Assembly (NCBI GenBank): GCA_937907025.1 | Contig: CALESJ010000042.1 | Coordinates: forward strand, 1-23,360 | Reading direction: 5' to 3' | From: an uncultured Faecalibacterium sp. | GTDB lineage: Bacteria > Bacillota > Clostridia > Oscillospirales > Ruminococcaceae | DNA length: 23,360 bases | Shown: in pieces, positions 13,878 through 21,584 of the stretch | Position numbering within the stretch: the stretch's first letter is position 1 | Layout of the letters: each line of letters starts with the position of its first letter | Notes under the pieces: generated by a model | Told to the model about the DNA's origin: nothing | Databases searched by the model: none | What the model saw: the letters and a program-made list of their open reading frames with translations, nothing else | Translations under genes and position numbers: made by a program

Positions 13878-15188
13878 TCACTTCTTGTGGGTGGGCACCA
13901 GCAGCGCCTTGCCGCCCATGTAGGGGCGCAGCACTTCGGGAATGGTCACGGTGCCGTCTTCCTGGTAATGGTTTTCCAGGAAAGCGATCAGCATACGCGG
14001 CGGGGCCACGCAGGTGTTGTTCAGGGTGTGGGCCAGCTGGGTCTTGCCGTTCTCGTCCTTGTAGCGGATGCGCAGACGGCGAGCCTGGGCGTCGCCCAGG
14101 TTGGAGCAGCTGCACACCTCAAAGAACTTCTGCTGACGGGGGCTCCAGGCCTCGATGTCGCAGCTCTTCACCTTCAGGTCGGCCAGGTCGCCGGTGCAGC
14201 AGTCCAGCTGACGGACGGGGATCTCCAGGTTGCGGAACAGCTCCACCGAGTTATGCCACAGCTTGTCGTACCAGATCATGCTGTCCTCGGGCTTGCAGAC
14301 CACGATCATCTCCTGCTTTTCGAACTGATGGATGCGGTAGACGCCGCGCTCCTCGATGCCGTGGGCGCCCTTCTCCTTGCGGAAGCAGGGAGAATAGCTG
14401 GTCAGGGTCAGGGGCATCTTGGAGCCGTCGATGACCTGGTCGATGAAACGGCCGATCATGCTGTGCTCGCTGGTGCCGATGAGGTACAGGTCCTCGCCCT
14501 CGATCTTGTACATCATGGCGTCCATCTCGGGGAAGGACATAACGCCCTGCACCACGTTGCCGTGGATCATGAAAGGCGGAATGACGTAGGTAAAGCCCTT
14601 GTCGATCATGAAGTCGCGGGCGTAGGCCAGAACTGCCTCATGCAGGCGGGCAATGTCGCCCAGCAGGTAGTAGAAGCCGTTGCCGGCAACGCGGCCGGCG
14701 GCGTCCAGGTCGATGCCGTCGAAGCTCTCCATGATGTCCACATGGTACGGGATGGGATATTCGGGCACGGTGCACTCGCCGAAGCGCTGCACTTCCACGT
14801 TGTAGCTGTCATCGGGACCCACGGGCACGCTGGGGTCCACCATCTGGGGAATGGTATACATGATGTCCCGGATCTTGACCTGCAGGTCGGCTTCCTTGGC
14901 TTCCAGTTCCTTCAGGCGGTCGGCCTGGGCGGTGACCTGGGCCTTCACGGCCTCGGCCTCGGCGGCCTTGGAGGGGTCCTTCTTGGCCTGGCCCATGAGC
15001 ATGCCGATCTGCTTGGACAGCTTGTTGCGGTTGGCACGCAGGCTGTCGGCCTCGCTGATGGCGGCACGGTACTCGGCGTCCAGAGCGATGACCTCATCCA
15101 CCAGGGGCAGCTTCTGGTCCTGGAACTTCTTCTTGATGTTTTCTTTGACCAGGTCGGGGTTTTCGCGCACAAAACGGATGTCTAACAT
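13878..15188 (-). CDS. serS: Seryl-tRNA synthetase
   Basis: A 436-residue class II synthetase that charges tRNA-Ser with serine. The N-terminal tRNA-binding coiled coil spans about residues 25-110. Class II motif 2 is CFRKEKGAHGIEERGVYRIH at 268-287, CTGDL at 331-335 and CSCSNLGDAQARR at 359-371 match the family, and motif 3 is HTLNNTCVAPPRMLIAFLEN at 387-406. Some core residues differ from the common bacterial form, for example TSEHSMIG where TAEVP is usual, but all class II motifs are present. The start has GGAGA about nine bases upstream. It follows parB by 40 bases and ends at a strong terminator, so it is probably the last gene of the parA-parB transcript. Confidence 0.96.
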   Translation of the reverse strand: MLDIRFVRENPDLVKENIKKKFQDQKLPLVDEVIALDAEYRAAISEADSLRANRNKLSKQIGMLMGQAKKDPSKAAEAEAVKAQVTAQADRLKELEAKEADLQVKIRDIMYTIPQMVDPSVPVGPDDSYNVEVQRFGECTVPEYPIPYHVDIMESFDGIDLDAAGRVAGNGFYYLLGDIARLHEAVLAYARDFMIDKGFTYVIPPFMIHGNVVQGVMSFPEMDAMMYKIEGEDLYLIGTSEHSMIGRFIDQVIDGSKMPLTLTSYSPCFRKEKGAHGIEERGVYRIHQFEKQEMIVVCKPEDSMIWYDKLWHNSVELFRNLEIPVRQLDCCTGDLADLKVKSCDIEAWSPRQQKFFEVCSCSNLGDAQARRLRIRYKDENGKTQLAHTLNNTCVAPPRMLIAFLENHYQEDGTVTIPEVLRPYMGGKALLVPTHKK

Positions 15189-15228
15189 GATGCTTTCTCT
15201 CCTCTATGTTTTTTGTTGGCGTTTGAAC

Positions 15229-16116
15229 TCATTGTTGTTCGGGATTGTAATGGCCCAGCAGCTCGGCATAGCGGCGCAGCTGTTCGTCGGAATAAAAGTC
15301 GATGCGCAGGCTGCCCTTCCCTGCCTTGTAGTCCACATGGACCTCGCTGCCGGTGACCTCCTTGAGGGCGGCTTCCACCTCGGTGGCCAGAACCGGCCGG
15401 ATGAAGGCATCCACCGGTTTGGGTTCCTTGGGCGGCTTGGACAGTTTGCGGCAGAGCGCTTCGGTCTGGCGGACGTTCAGGTTCTTTTCCACCACCTGCT
15501 TGGCTGCGGCGGACATGATCTCCGCCGAGGGCAGGCCCAGAATGGCCTTGGCGTGGCCGGTGCTGATGGCACCGCTGCGCACCGCGTCCCGCACGTCGTC
15601 GGGCAGGCCCAGCAGGCGCAGGGTGTTGGTCAGGGCGCTGCGGCTCTTGCCCAGGCGCTGGGCGGCCTGTTCCTGGGTCAGACCGTACTGGTCGATGAGG
15701 CGGCGGCAGCCCTCGGCCACCTCGATGGGGTCCAGGTCCTCCCGCTGGAGGTTTTCGATCAGGGCCAGGGCGGCGGCCTGTTCGTCGGTCACATCCTTGA
15801 CGATAACCGGCACCTCATCCAGCCCGGCCATCCGGGCGGCCCGCCAGCGGCGCTCGCCGGCGATGATGGTGTAGCCGGGGCCGGCTTTCTGGGGCCGGAC
15901 CGCGATGGGCTGGAGCAGGCCGTTCTCGGAGATGGACTGGGCCAGGGCCGAGAGGGACTCCTCATCAAAATTTTTGCGGGGCTGGTCCGGGTCGGGCTCG
16001 ATTTCCCGCACCGGCAGGGTGGAGATCCCGCCGGAGGTTTCTTCTTCGGGCAGGTCGGCAAACAGGCTGTCCAGCCCGCGGCCCAGACCGCCGATCTTCT
16101 TTTTGGCCAAGGTCAT
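15229..16116 (-). CDS. parB: Chromosome-partitioning protein ParB (Spo0J)
   Basis: A 295-residue CTP-dependent DNA clamp that loads at parS and spreads, bringing in condensin and helping segregate the origin. The N-terminal ParA-contact motif LGRGLDSLF is at 11-19. The CTP-binding GERRWRAAR is at 87-95, ENLQRED at 121-127, and the parS-reading helix-turn-helix at about 145-170. A C-terminal dimerisation domain follows a Pro/Lys linker near 226-236. It starts 5 bases after the parA stop, so the two are co-transcribed. Confidence 0.96.
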   Translation of the reverse strand: MTLAKKKIGGLGRGLDSLFADLPEEETSGGISTLPVREIEPDPDQPRKNFDEESLSALAQSISENGLLQPIAVRPQKAGPGYTIIAGERRWRAARMAGLDEVPVIVKDVTDEQAAALALIENLQREDLDPIEVAEGCRRLIDQYGLTQEQAAQRLGKSRSALTNTLRLLGLPDDVRDAVRSGAISTGHAKAILGLPSAEIMSAAAKQVVEKNLNVRQTEALCRKLSKPPKEPKPVDAFIRPVLATEVEAALKEVTGSEVHVDYKAGKGSLRIDFYSDEQLRRYAELLGHYNPEQQ

Positions 16117-16121
16117 CCCCC

Positions 16122-16886
16122 TTATCGTTCGTTGTTCTGCAGAAATTCCCGCGCCATGGACATATATGCCTCGCTGCCCTTGCCGTTGGGTTCGTAGAAG
16201 TTGATGGGCATGCCGAAGCTGGGAGCTTCGGACAGGCGGACGGTGCGGGGCACCACGGTCTTGTAAACCTTGTCACCATAGTATTTTTTGACCTGGGCCA
16301 CCACCTGCATGGTCAGGTTCAGCCGCCCGGCGTACATGGTGAAGAGCACGCCCTCAATGTCCAGGTACTTGTTGTACTTTTTGCGCACCGTCTTGAGGGT
16401 GTTCATCAGTTCGGACAGGCCTTCCAGGGCGTAGTATTCGCACTGGATGGGGATGAGGACGGTATCACAGGCGCACAGGCCGTTGACGGTGAGCAGGTCC
16501 AGGGAGGGCGGGCAGTCGATGAAGATATAATCATACACCGGCACCACCGGAGCCAGCACAGCCCGCAGGCGGTTTTCGCGCCGGGGCAGGTTGACCAGTT
16601 CCACCGCCGCGCCGGCCAGCTGGGTGTTGGAAGGGAGCAGGTCGGCGTTATAGTTGGTCTTGACGATGGCCTGCCGCACGTCCTCGTCGTCGATGAGGCA
16701 GGTGTAGACGTTGGACGTCAGTTCATGCTTGGAAATCCCGTAGCCGGAACTGGTGTTGCCCTGGGGGTCCAGGTCCACCACCAGCACCCGCTTGCCCAGA
16801 GCCGCCACACAGGACGACAGGTTGACGCAGGTCGTGGTTTTGCCCACGCCGCCTTTCTGGTTTGCGATGGCTACCACCTTTGCCAT
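16122..16886 (-). CDS. parA: Chromosome-partitioning ATPase ParA (Soj)
   Basis: A 254-residue deviant-Walker ATPase that works with ParB in origin segregation and can affect DnaA. Walker A KGGVGKTT is at 11-18, with the characteristic first lysine. DLDPQGN at 38-44 and FIDCPPSLDLLTVNGL (Walker B region) are also present. I chose the ATG at 16886, which has AGGAGG eight bases upstream. A GTG two codons earlier would abut the Shine-Dalgarno. It is followed at once by parB. Confidence 0.96.
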   Translation of the reverse strand: MAKVVAIANQKGGVGKTTTCVNLSSCVAALGKRVLVVDLDPQGNTSSGYGISKHELTSNVYTCLIDDEDVRQAIVKTNYNADLLPSNTQLAGAAVELVNLPRRENRLRAVLAPVVPVYDYIFIDCPPSLDLLTVNGLCACDTVLIPIQCEYYALEGLSELMNTLKTVRKKYNKYLDIEGVLFTMYAGRLNLTMQVVAQVKKYYGDKVYKTVVPRTVRLSEAPSFGMPINFYEPNGKGSEAYMSMAREFLQNNER

Positions 16887-16956
16887 TGGCACATCCTCCT
16901 TGCGAAATTGTGTTGTACTGCCTGCCGGGGTGTGCCGGGGCGTGTTTTGAGGATAT

Positions 16957-16985
16957 TATACCACAGGAGCACCACAATAGAAAGA
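16957..16985 (-). promoter_or_regulatory. Probable parA-parB-serS promoter
   Basis: A perfect -10 box TATAAT (16957-16962) lies on the minus strand about 70 bases before parA. The -35 at the 17-base distance is weak (TTTCTA, 16980-16985). Two parS-like sites lie roughly 55 and 120 bases further upstream. Confidence 0.55.
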
Positions 16986-17041
16986 CTTCGGCGGCAATTT
17001 TGGCATTTTGGGCGGTTTTGGGGGCCAAAACGGCCCTAAAA

Positions 17042-17057
17042 TGTTCCCCGTGGAACA
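17042..17057 (+). promoter_or_regulatory. parS-like site 1
   Basis: TGTTCCCCGTGGAACA matches the near-universal parS palindrome with one asymmetric base pair at the core. It is the reverse complement of the site at 17105-17120. ParB is expected to load here. Confidence 0.75.
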
Positions 17058-17104
17058 TTTTGCCCGGATTTTTTTGATTTTTTCCTGGTTTAGGAAAGAT
17101 GGAA

Positions 17105-17120
17105 TGTTCCACGGGGAACA
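17105..17120 (-). promoter_or_regulatory. parS-like site 2
   Basis: TGTTCCACGGGGAACA, the same 16-mer as site 1 in the opposite orientation, 63 bases away. Both lie upstream of parA and before the first repeat. Confidence 0.75.
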
Positions 17121-17141
17121 TTTTTATATGGGGCAGAGGTT

Positions 17142-17283
17142 GGCTCCCCTGTGTAAGGGGAGCTGGCGCCGGTAGGCGACTGAGGGGTTGTAGACCTACT
17201 GATATTGCCCGTAAACGGGAAATACGGCAGACTCCACAACCCCACCGCCGCTGCGCGGCACCTCCCCTTACACAGGGGAGGCT
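17142..17283. repeat. Hairpin repeat R8 (full copy)
   Basis: Stems CGCC-ggta-GGCG, CCCGT-aa-ACGGG and GCCGC-tgc-GCGGC between the terminal hairpins. It begins about 20 bases after parS-like site 2. Confidence 0.95.
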
Positions 17284-17337
17284 CTAGGCAAGGGCGCGGC
17301 TTTCCCTTTGGTTGGGGAGGCTCCGGGCATAGAGATA

Positions 17338-17361
17338 GGCTCCCCTGTGTAAGGGGAGGCT
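17338..17361. repeat. Solo terminal hairpin of the repeat family
   Basis: A left end (GGCTCCCCT) joined directly to a right end (AGGGGAGGCT) with no interior. It looks like an internal deletion or a recombination product between two terminal hairpins. Confidence 0.8.
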
Positions 17362-17415
17362 CTAGGCAAGGGCGCGGCTGACCCGTGGTTGTGAGAGGCT
17401 CCGGGCATAGAGAAA

Positions 17416-17558
17416 GTTTCCCCTGTGTAAGGGGAGCTGGCGCCGGTAGGCGACTGAGGGGTTGGAAACTTACTGGTGTTGCTCGCAAACGGGATGTAAA
17501 GCAAGGTCCACAACCCCACCGCCGCTGCGCGGCACCTCCCCCAACCACAGGGGAGGCT
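17416..17558. repeat. Hairpin repeat R9 (full, diverged copy)
   Basis: The left inner stem CGCC-ggta-GGCG and the right inner stem GCCGC-tgc-GCGGC are kept. The centre has changed to CTCGC-aa-ACGGG, which weakens pairing. The right end carries the CCAACCACAGGGG variant arm. Confidence 0.92.
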
Positions 17559-17580
17559 CCCGGGGTAGAAAACAACCAAT

Positions 17581-17605
17581 AAAAAAGGCCCCCTTTTCGG
17601 GGACC
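17581..17605 (-). terminator. Rho-independent terminator of the noc gene
   Basis: On the minus strand GGTCCCC (17599-17605) pairs with GGGGGCC (17587-17593) around GAAAA, followed by six T. It lies eight bases after the stop codon. Confidence 0.88.
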
Positions 17606-17612
17606 TGCAATC

Positions 17613-18818
17613 TTATCCTATACACACCGCCGTTTCGGGGGCATCGTTCCCGGCAGCATCGCCCGCAACCGCTTCCGGTTCGGGAGGAACCTCCTGCCCG
17701 GCACCCGCGGCAGCTCCCGGGCCCAGAGGGTTCTCCGCCGCAGCACTCCCCTCCCCTGCCGGTCCGGCAGTGTCCGCCGCCTCCCCGGCCAAGGGTTCTG
17801 CCGCCGCTTCCGGTCCGGGGCCTTCCCCATCGGAAAGCCCCGCCACCGCCGCCAGGGCCAGACCGTCGGCGGCGGGGTCGCCGGGCGCAATGGGGGCGGG
17901 TCGCCGCAGCGGGTTCATCCGGTGGGGGTTGCGGGCCACCGCCCCGGTGATCCCGGCATTCTGCATGGGCACCGGCACCACGGCGAAGCCCTCCCCCGCT
18001 CCGTCCTCCCCATGTACCGGGATGCGCACGGTGTATTCCAGGCAGCCGTCCTTCTGGCCGCAGGTGGTGGTAGCCGCAATGCCCTTGGCCGCCATCATGT
18101 CCACCGCGTGCTGAAGGGTGTTCACAAACAGGCGCACGTCCCGCACCATGGGTACGGTGCGGCGCAAAGGGCTGGGTCCGGCTTTCGGGGCGGCCAGCAT
18201 GGCGTCCACCAGCTTGTCGGCATCCCGCACGCTCATGGCGTCCCGGGCCATCCGTTCCAGCGCGGCGGTGCGGCGGCCTTCGGGCAGGCGCAGAGCGGCC
18301 CGGGCGTGGCGCTCGGTCAGGTGGTTGGCCACACACAGCTGCTGCTGGGCAGTGGTCAGGCTGAGCAGCCGCAGTTTGTTGGCCAGGGCCGACTGGCTCA
18401 ACCCCAGACGCCGGGCGGCCTCCGCCTGGGTGCACCCCCACAGCCGGATGACCTCCCGGATGCCCCGGGCGGTGTCGAAGGGGTCCAGCTGGGCCCGCTG
18501 CAGGTTTTCCAGCAGTCCCAGGGCGGCGCTCTCGCTGTCATCGTAGTCCGCCAGGATGGCCGGGACCTTTTCCAGCTTGGCCAGACGGCAGGCCCGCAGC
18601 CGCCGCTCCCCTGCCACCAGCTGATACTTATGTACCCCCGCCCGCCGCACACTCACCGGCTGCAGCAGCCCGTTTTGCAAAATGCTCACCGCCAGGGCGG
18701 CGATCTCAGTATCATCAAAGGTGGTGCGCGCCTGATAGGGCGAAGCCTCGATCTGCTCCACCGGGATCATGAGCACCTTGCCCGCCTTCTGCCGGTTCTT
18801 CTCTTTCGATTTTGCCAT
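17613..18818 (-). CDS. noc: ParB-family nucleoid occlusion protein (Noc-like) with a long low-complexity tail
   Basis: A 401-residue second ParB-family protein in the position noc holds in Bacillus, between rsmG and parA. The ParB/sulfiredoxin-like N-domain has the CTP motif GERRLRA at 70-76 and ENLQRAQ at 104-110, and the helix-turn-helix is at about 129-155. Residues about 311-401 are rich in Ala, Gly, Pro and Glu and probably disordered. The N-terminus is basic (MAKSKEKNRQKAGK). It lacks the LGRGL ParA-contact motif of ParB and shows no obvious amphipathic membrane helix like that of Bacillus Noc. The ATG at 18818 has AGGGGA upstream. The frame stays open further but runs into rsmG. The name rests on family and position. 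Confidence 0.8.
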   Translation of the reverse strand: MAKSKEKNRQKAGKVLMIPVEQIEASPYQARTTFDDTEIAALAVSILQNGLLQPVSVRRAGVHKYQLVAGERRLRACRLAKLEKVPAILADYDDSESAALGLLENLQRAQLDPFDTARGIREVIRLWGCTQAEAARRLGLSQSALANKLRLLSLTTAQQQLCVANHLTERHARAALRLPEGRRTAALERMARDAMSVRDADKLVDAMLAAPKAGPSPLRRTVPMVRDVRLFVNTLQHAVDMMAAKGIAATTTCGQKDGCLEYTVRIPVHGEDGAGEGFAVVPVPMQNAGITGAVARNPHRMNPLRRPAPIAPGDPAADGLALAAVAGLSDGEGPGPEAAAEPLAGEAADTAGPAGEGSAAAENPLGPGAAAGAGQEVPPEPEAVAGDAAGNDAPETAVCIG

Positions 18819-18847
18819 GGTGTCCCCTTTTCTGTATCGGATGGCCG

Positions 18848-18898
18848 AAAAAACGGCCCTGTGGATTCGTCTGCTGATTCCAGCATACCACAGGGCCG
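18848..18898 (-). terminator. Terminator between rsmG and noc
   Basis: On the minus strand CGGCCCTGTGG (18888-18898) pairs perfectly over 11 bp with CCACAGGGCCG (18854-18864), followed by six T. The 23-base loop contains TATGCT, a possible -10 box for noc, with a weak TGGCAA 18 bases upstream. A noc transcript starting in the loop would escape the terminator. Confidence 0.8.
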
Positions 18899-18949
18899 CG
18901 GGGGCTTGCCAGCACAATCGTTCGCCGGCATTTGTTCGATTTTGCGCTT

Positions 18950-19654
18950 TTACAGCGGTTTCTTCGCAATTTTTCCGCCGTTTCTGGGGTAAACGGTCGG
19001 AGTCTGCGATATTTTTCTCATAATCACCAGGTTGCGGGTGCTGCCATCGGGCAGGGTGAAGGAACGCACTTCCTCCAGCTTGCCCCCCAGCTTGTGCAGG
19101 GCATTTTTCGCGGCGTCGGTTTCGGCGGCGGCGTCGGGGCCCTTCATGGCGATGAACACGCCCCCCACCTTCACCAGCGGCAGGCAGTATTCGCACAGCA
19201 CCGGCAGGGCCGCCACTGCCCGGGCGGTGGCCACGTCGAAGCCTTCCCGCCAGATTTTACGGGCGGCTTCCTCCGCCCGCTCCTTGGCGAACTCCACGCC
19301 GGACAGTCCCAGTTCGGTACACACGGTGCGTAAAAAGTCCACCCGCTTGCCGGTGGGTTCCATCAGGGTCAGTTCCAGGTCGGGCTTGTAGATCTTGGCC
19401 ACAATACCCGGAAACCCGGCGCCGGTGCCCACGTCCACCATCCTGCCCGCCACCTCCGGCTGGGCGGCCAGCAGCAGGCTGTCCACAAAGTGCCGGTCCT
19501 CGATGCCCTCGGGGGTGGTGATGGCGGTGAGGTTCACATGCTTGTTGGTTTCCACCAGCAATTCGGCATACTTGTCCAGGGCGGTGAGCTGGTCCGGGGT
19601 GAGGGAAATGTTCCACATGGAACATTTCTGAACCAGACGGGTCGTATCAATCAT
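18950..19654 (-). CDS. rsmG: 16S rRNA (guanine527-N7)-methyltransferase
   Basis: A 234-residue SAM-dependent enzyme that methylates G527 of 16S rRNA. Family landmarks are KHVNLTAI at 38-45, RHFVDSL at 54-60, SAM motif VDVGTGAGFPG at 73-83, and MEPTGKRVDFLR further on. The start overlaps the mnmG stop by eight bases, and the Shine-Dalgarno AAGGAG lies in the mnmG end. A parS-like sequence is embedded in codons 11-16. It is the last gene of the mnmE-mnmG-rsmG operon. Confidence 0.96.
   Translation of the reverse strand: MIDTTRLVQKCSMWNISLTPDQLTALDKYAELLVETNKHVNLTAITTPEGIEDRHFVDSLLLAAQPEVAGRMVDVGTGAGFPGIVAKIYKPDLELTLMEPTGKRVDFLRTVCTELGLSGVEFAKERAEEAARKIWREGFDVATARAVAALPVLCEYCLPLVKVGGVFIAMKGPDAAAETDAAKNALHKLGGKLEEVRSFTLPDGSTRNLVIMRKISQTPTVYPRNGGKIAKKPL
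19609..19624. promoter_or_regulatory. parS-like site 3 inside rsmG
   Basis: TGTTCCACATGGAACA differs at one core base from the symmetric parS core. It lies within the rsmG reading frame, where it encodes Cys-Ser-Met-Trp-Asn. Such in-gene parS sites near the origin are common. Confidence 0.65.
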
Positions 19655-21548
19655 GCTGTTGCTCCTTTTCTTTTTCCGCGCGCAGCACGGCCAGACTCAG
19701 CTGGGCCAGGTCGCTGGGAGATACCCCCGGGATGCGCCCGGCCTGGGCCAGGGTGCGGGGGCGTATCTTGGAAAGCTTCTCCCGGCTTTCCAGGGTCATG
19801 GTGGGAATGTCATCGTACACAAAACCGGCAGGGATCAGCACCTGTTCGTGGCGCTGCACTTCCCGGATGGCCCGCTGCTCCCGGGCGATGTACCCGGCGT
19901 AGCGGATTTCGGTTTCCAGCCGCAGGGCCATGGCGGGGGTCACGTCCTGCCCCCAGCCGATGACCCTGGCGATCAGTTCGTAGGTCACGGTGGGACGGCG
20001 CAGCAGTTCTGCCGCGGTGCCGCCGGTTTCCCCCATCCGGCTCATGTCCACGCCCGCCGCCTCGGCGGCTTTGCGCAGGTCGGCCAGGGGGACCCGGGTG
20101 GTTTCCAGGCGGTTCATCTCCGCCTGCTTGATGGCCTGGTCTTTGGTGAACACCGCCCACCGGGCGTCATCCACCAGGCCGTATTCCCGGCCGATGGGGG
20201 TCAGCCGCTCGTCGGCGTTGTCCTGGCGCAGGCTCAACCGGTATTCGCTGCGGCTGGTCATCATCCGGTAGGGGTCCATGACCCCCTTGGTCACCAGGTC
20301 GTCCACCAGGGTGCCCAGGTAGGAGGTATGCCGGGCCAGTACCAGCTCGGACTTGCCCAGGGCTTTCCGGGCGGCGTTCAGCCCGGCCAGCAGCCCCTGG
20401 GCGGCGGCTTCCTCGTAGCCGGAAGTGCCGTTGAACTGCCCGGCGCCGTAAACGCCCGCCACCACCTTGCTCTCCAGGGTGGGATAGAGGGTGGTGGGGT
20501 CGACACAGTCGTACTCGATGGCGTAGGCCGGGCGCATGATCTCCAGATGTTCAAACCCGGAGATGGTGCGGTACATCTCGTTCTGCACCACTTCCGGCAG
20601 GCTGGAGGAAAGTCCCTGCAGGTACATCTCCTCGGTGTCCTCGCCGCAGGGTTCCACAAAGACCGGGTGGCGCTCCTTGTCCTTGAAGCGCACCACCTTA
20701 TCCTCAATGGAGGGGCAGTACCGGGGCCCCACGCCCTGGATCATGCCGCCGTACAGGGGCGAGCGGTGGAGATTTTCCAGAATCACCTTGTGGGTGTTGG
20801 GGTTGGTGTAGGTGATGTAGCAATCCACCTTGTTGTGCATGGGGGTCCGGGTCAGGAAGGAGAAGGGCTGCAGGCTCTCGTCCGGGTCGCCGGGCTGGCG
20901 TTCCAGCTTGGAGAAATCAATGCTGCGGCGGTGCACCCGGGCGGGGGTGCCGGTCTTGAACCGGCGCAGGGTGAACCCGTGGTCCACCAGACACTGGGTC
21001 AGGGCGGTGGCGGCGTGCTGGCCGTCGGGGCCGCCGACATAGCTGGCTTCGCCCACAAAGATACGACCACCCAGGGTGGTGCCGGTGGCGATGACCACCG
21101 CCTTGCATTCATAATAGCCCCCCAGCCCGGTGATGACGCCTTTCACCCGGCCGCCCTCAATATCCAGGGCCACCACTTCGGCCTGGTGGATGTCCAGGTT
21201 GGGAGTCAGTTCCAGGGCGTGCTTCATCCACATATGATAGCGCTTGCGGTCAGTCTGCACCCGCAGGCTGTGCACGGCGGGACCCTTGCCCCGGTTCAGC
21301 ATCCGGCTCTGCAGAAAGGTGGCGTCCGCCGCCACCCCCATCAGGCCGCCCATAGCGTCGATCTCCCGCACCAGATGTCCCTTGGCGGTGCCGCCGATGG
21401 AGGGGTTGCAGGGCATGTTGCCGATAAAGTCCAGCGTCAGGGTGAACACGGCGGTCCTGGCGCCCAGCACCGCCGCCGCGTGGGCGGCCTCGATGCCCGC
21501 GTGCCCTGCCCCGATGACGATCACATCATACTTTCCCAGTTTATCCAT
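19647..21548 (-). CDS. mnmG: tRNA uridine 5-carboxymethylaminomethyl modification enzyme MnmG (GidA)
   Basis: A 633-residue FAD-dependent enzyme that, with MnmE, installs the cmnm5 group at wobble uridine 34. The FAD-binding GAGHAG is at 13-18 and the GidA signature NRGKGPAVHSLRVQTD follows. Two further family segments are GTPARVHRRSID and PLYGGMIQGVGPRYCPSIED, the latter with the conserved Cys. Length is normal for the family. It lies 36 bases after mnmE and overlaps rsmG. The Shine-Dalgarno before the ATG at 21548 is weak, so some coupling to mnmE translation is likely. Confidence 0.97.
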   Translation of the reverse strand: MDKLGKYDVIVIGAGHAGIEAAHAAAVLGARTAVFTLTLDFIGNMPCNPSIGGTAKGHLVREIDAMGGLMGVAADATFLQSRMLNRGKGPAVHSLRVQTDRKRYHMWMKHALELTPNLDIHQAEVVALDIEGGRVKGVITGLGGYYECKAVVIATGTTLGGRIFVGEASYVGGPDGQHAATALTQCLVDHGFTLRRFKTGTPARVHRRSIDFSKLERQPGDPDESLQPFSFLTRTPMHNKVDCYITYTNPNTHKVILENLHRSPLYGGMIQGVGPRYCPSIEDKVVRFKDKERHPVFVEPCGEDTEEMYLQGLSSSLPEVVQNEMYRTISGFEHLEIMRPAYAIEYDCVDPTTLYPTLESKVVAGVYGAGQFNGTSGYEEAAAQGLLAGLNAARKALGKSELVLARHTSYLGTLVDDLVTKGVMDPYRMMTSRSEYRLSLRQDNADERLTPIGREYGLVDDARWAVFTKDQAIKQAEMNRLETTRVPLADLRKAAEAAGVDMSRMGETGGTAAELLRRPTVTYELIARVIGWGQDVTPAMALRLETEIRYAGYIAREQRAIREVQRHEQVLIPAGFVYDDIPTMTLESREKLSKIRPRTLAQAGRIPGVSPSDLAQLSLAVLRAEKEKEQQHD

Positions 21549-21584
21549 AATCTGTTTCTGCTTTATCCTTTCCCTTGTACCTGT

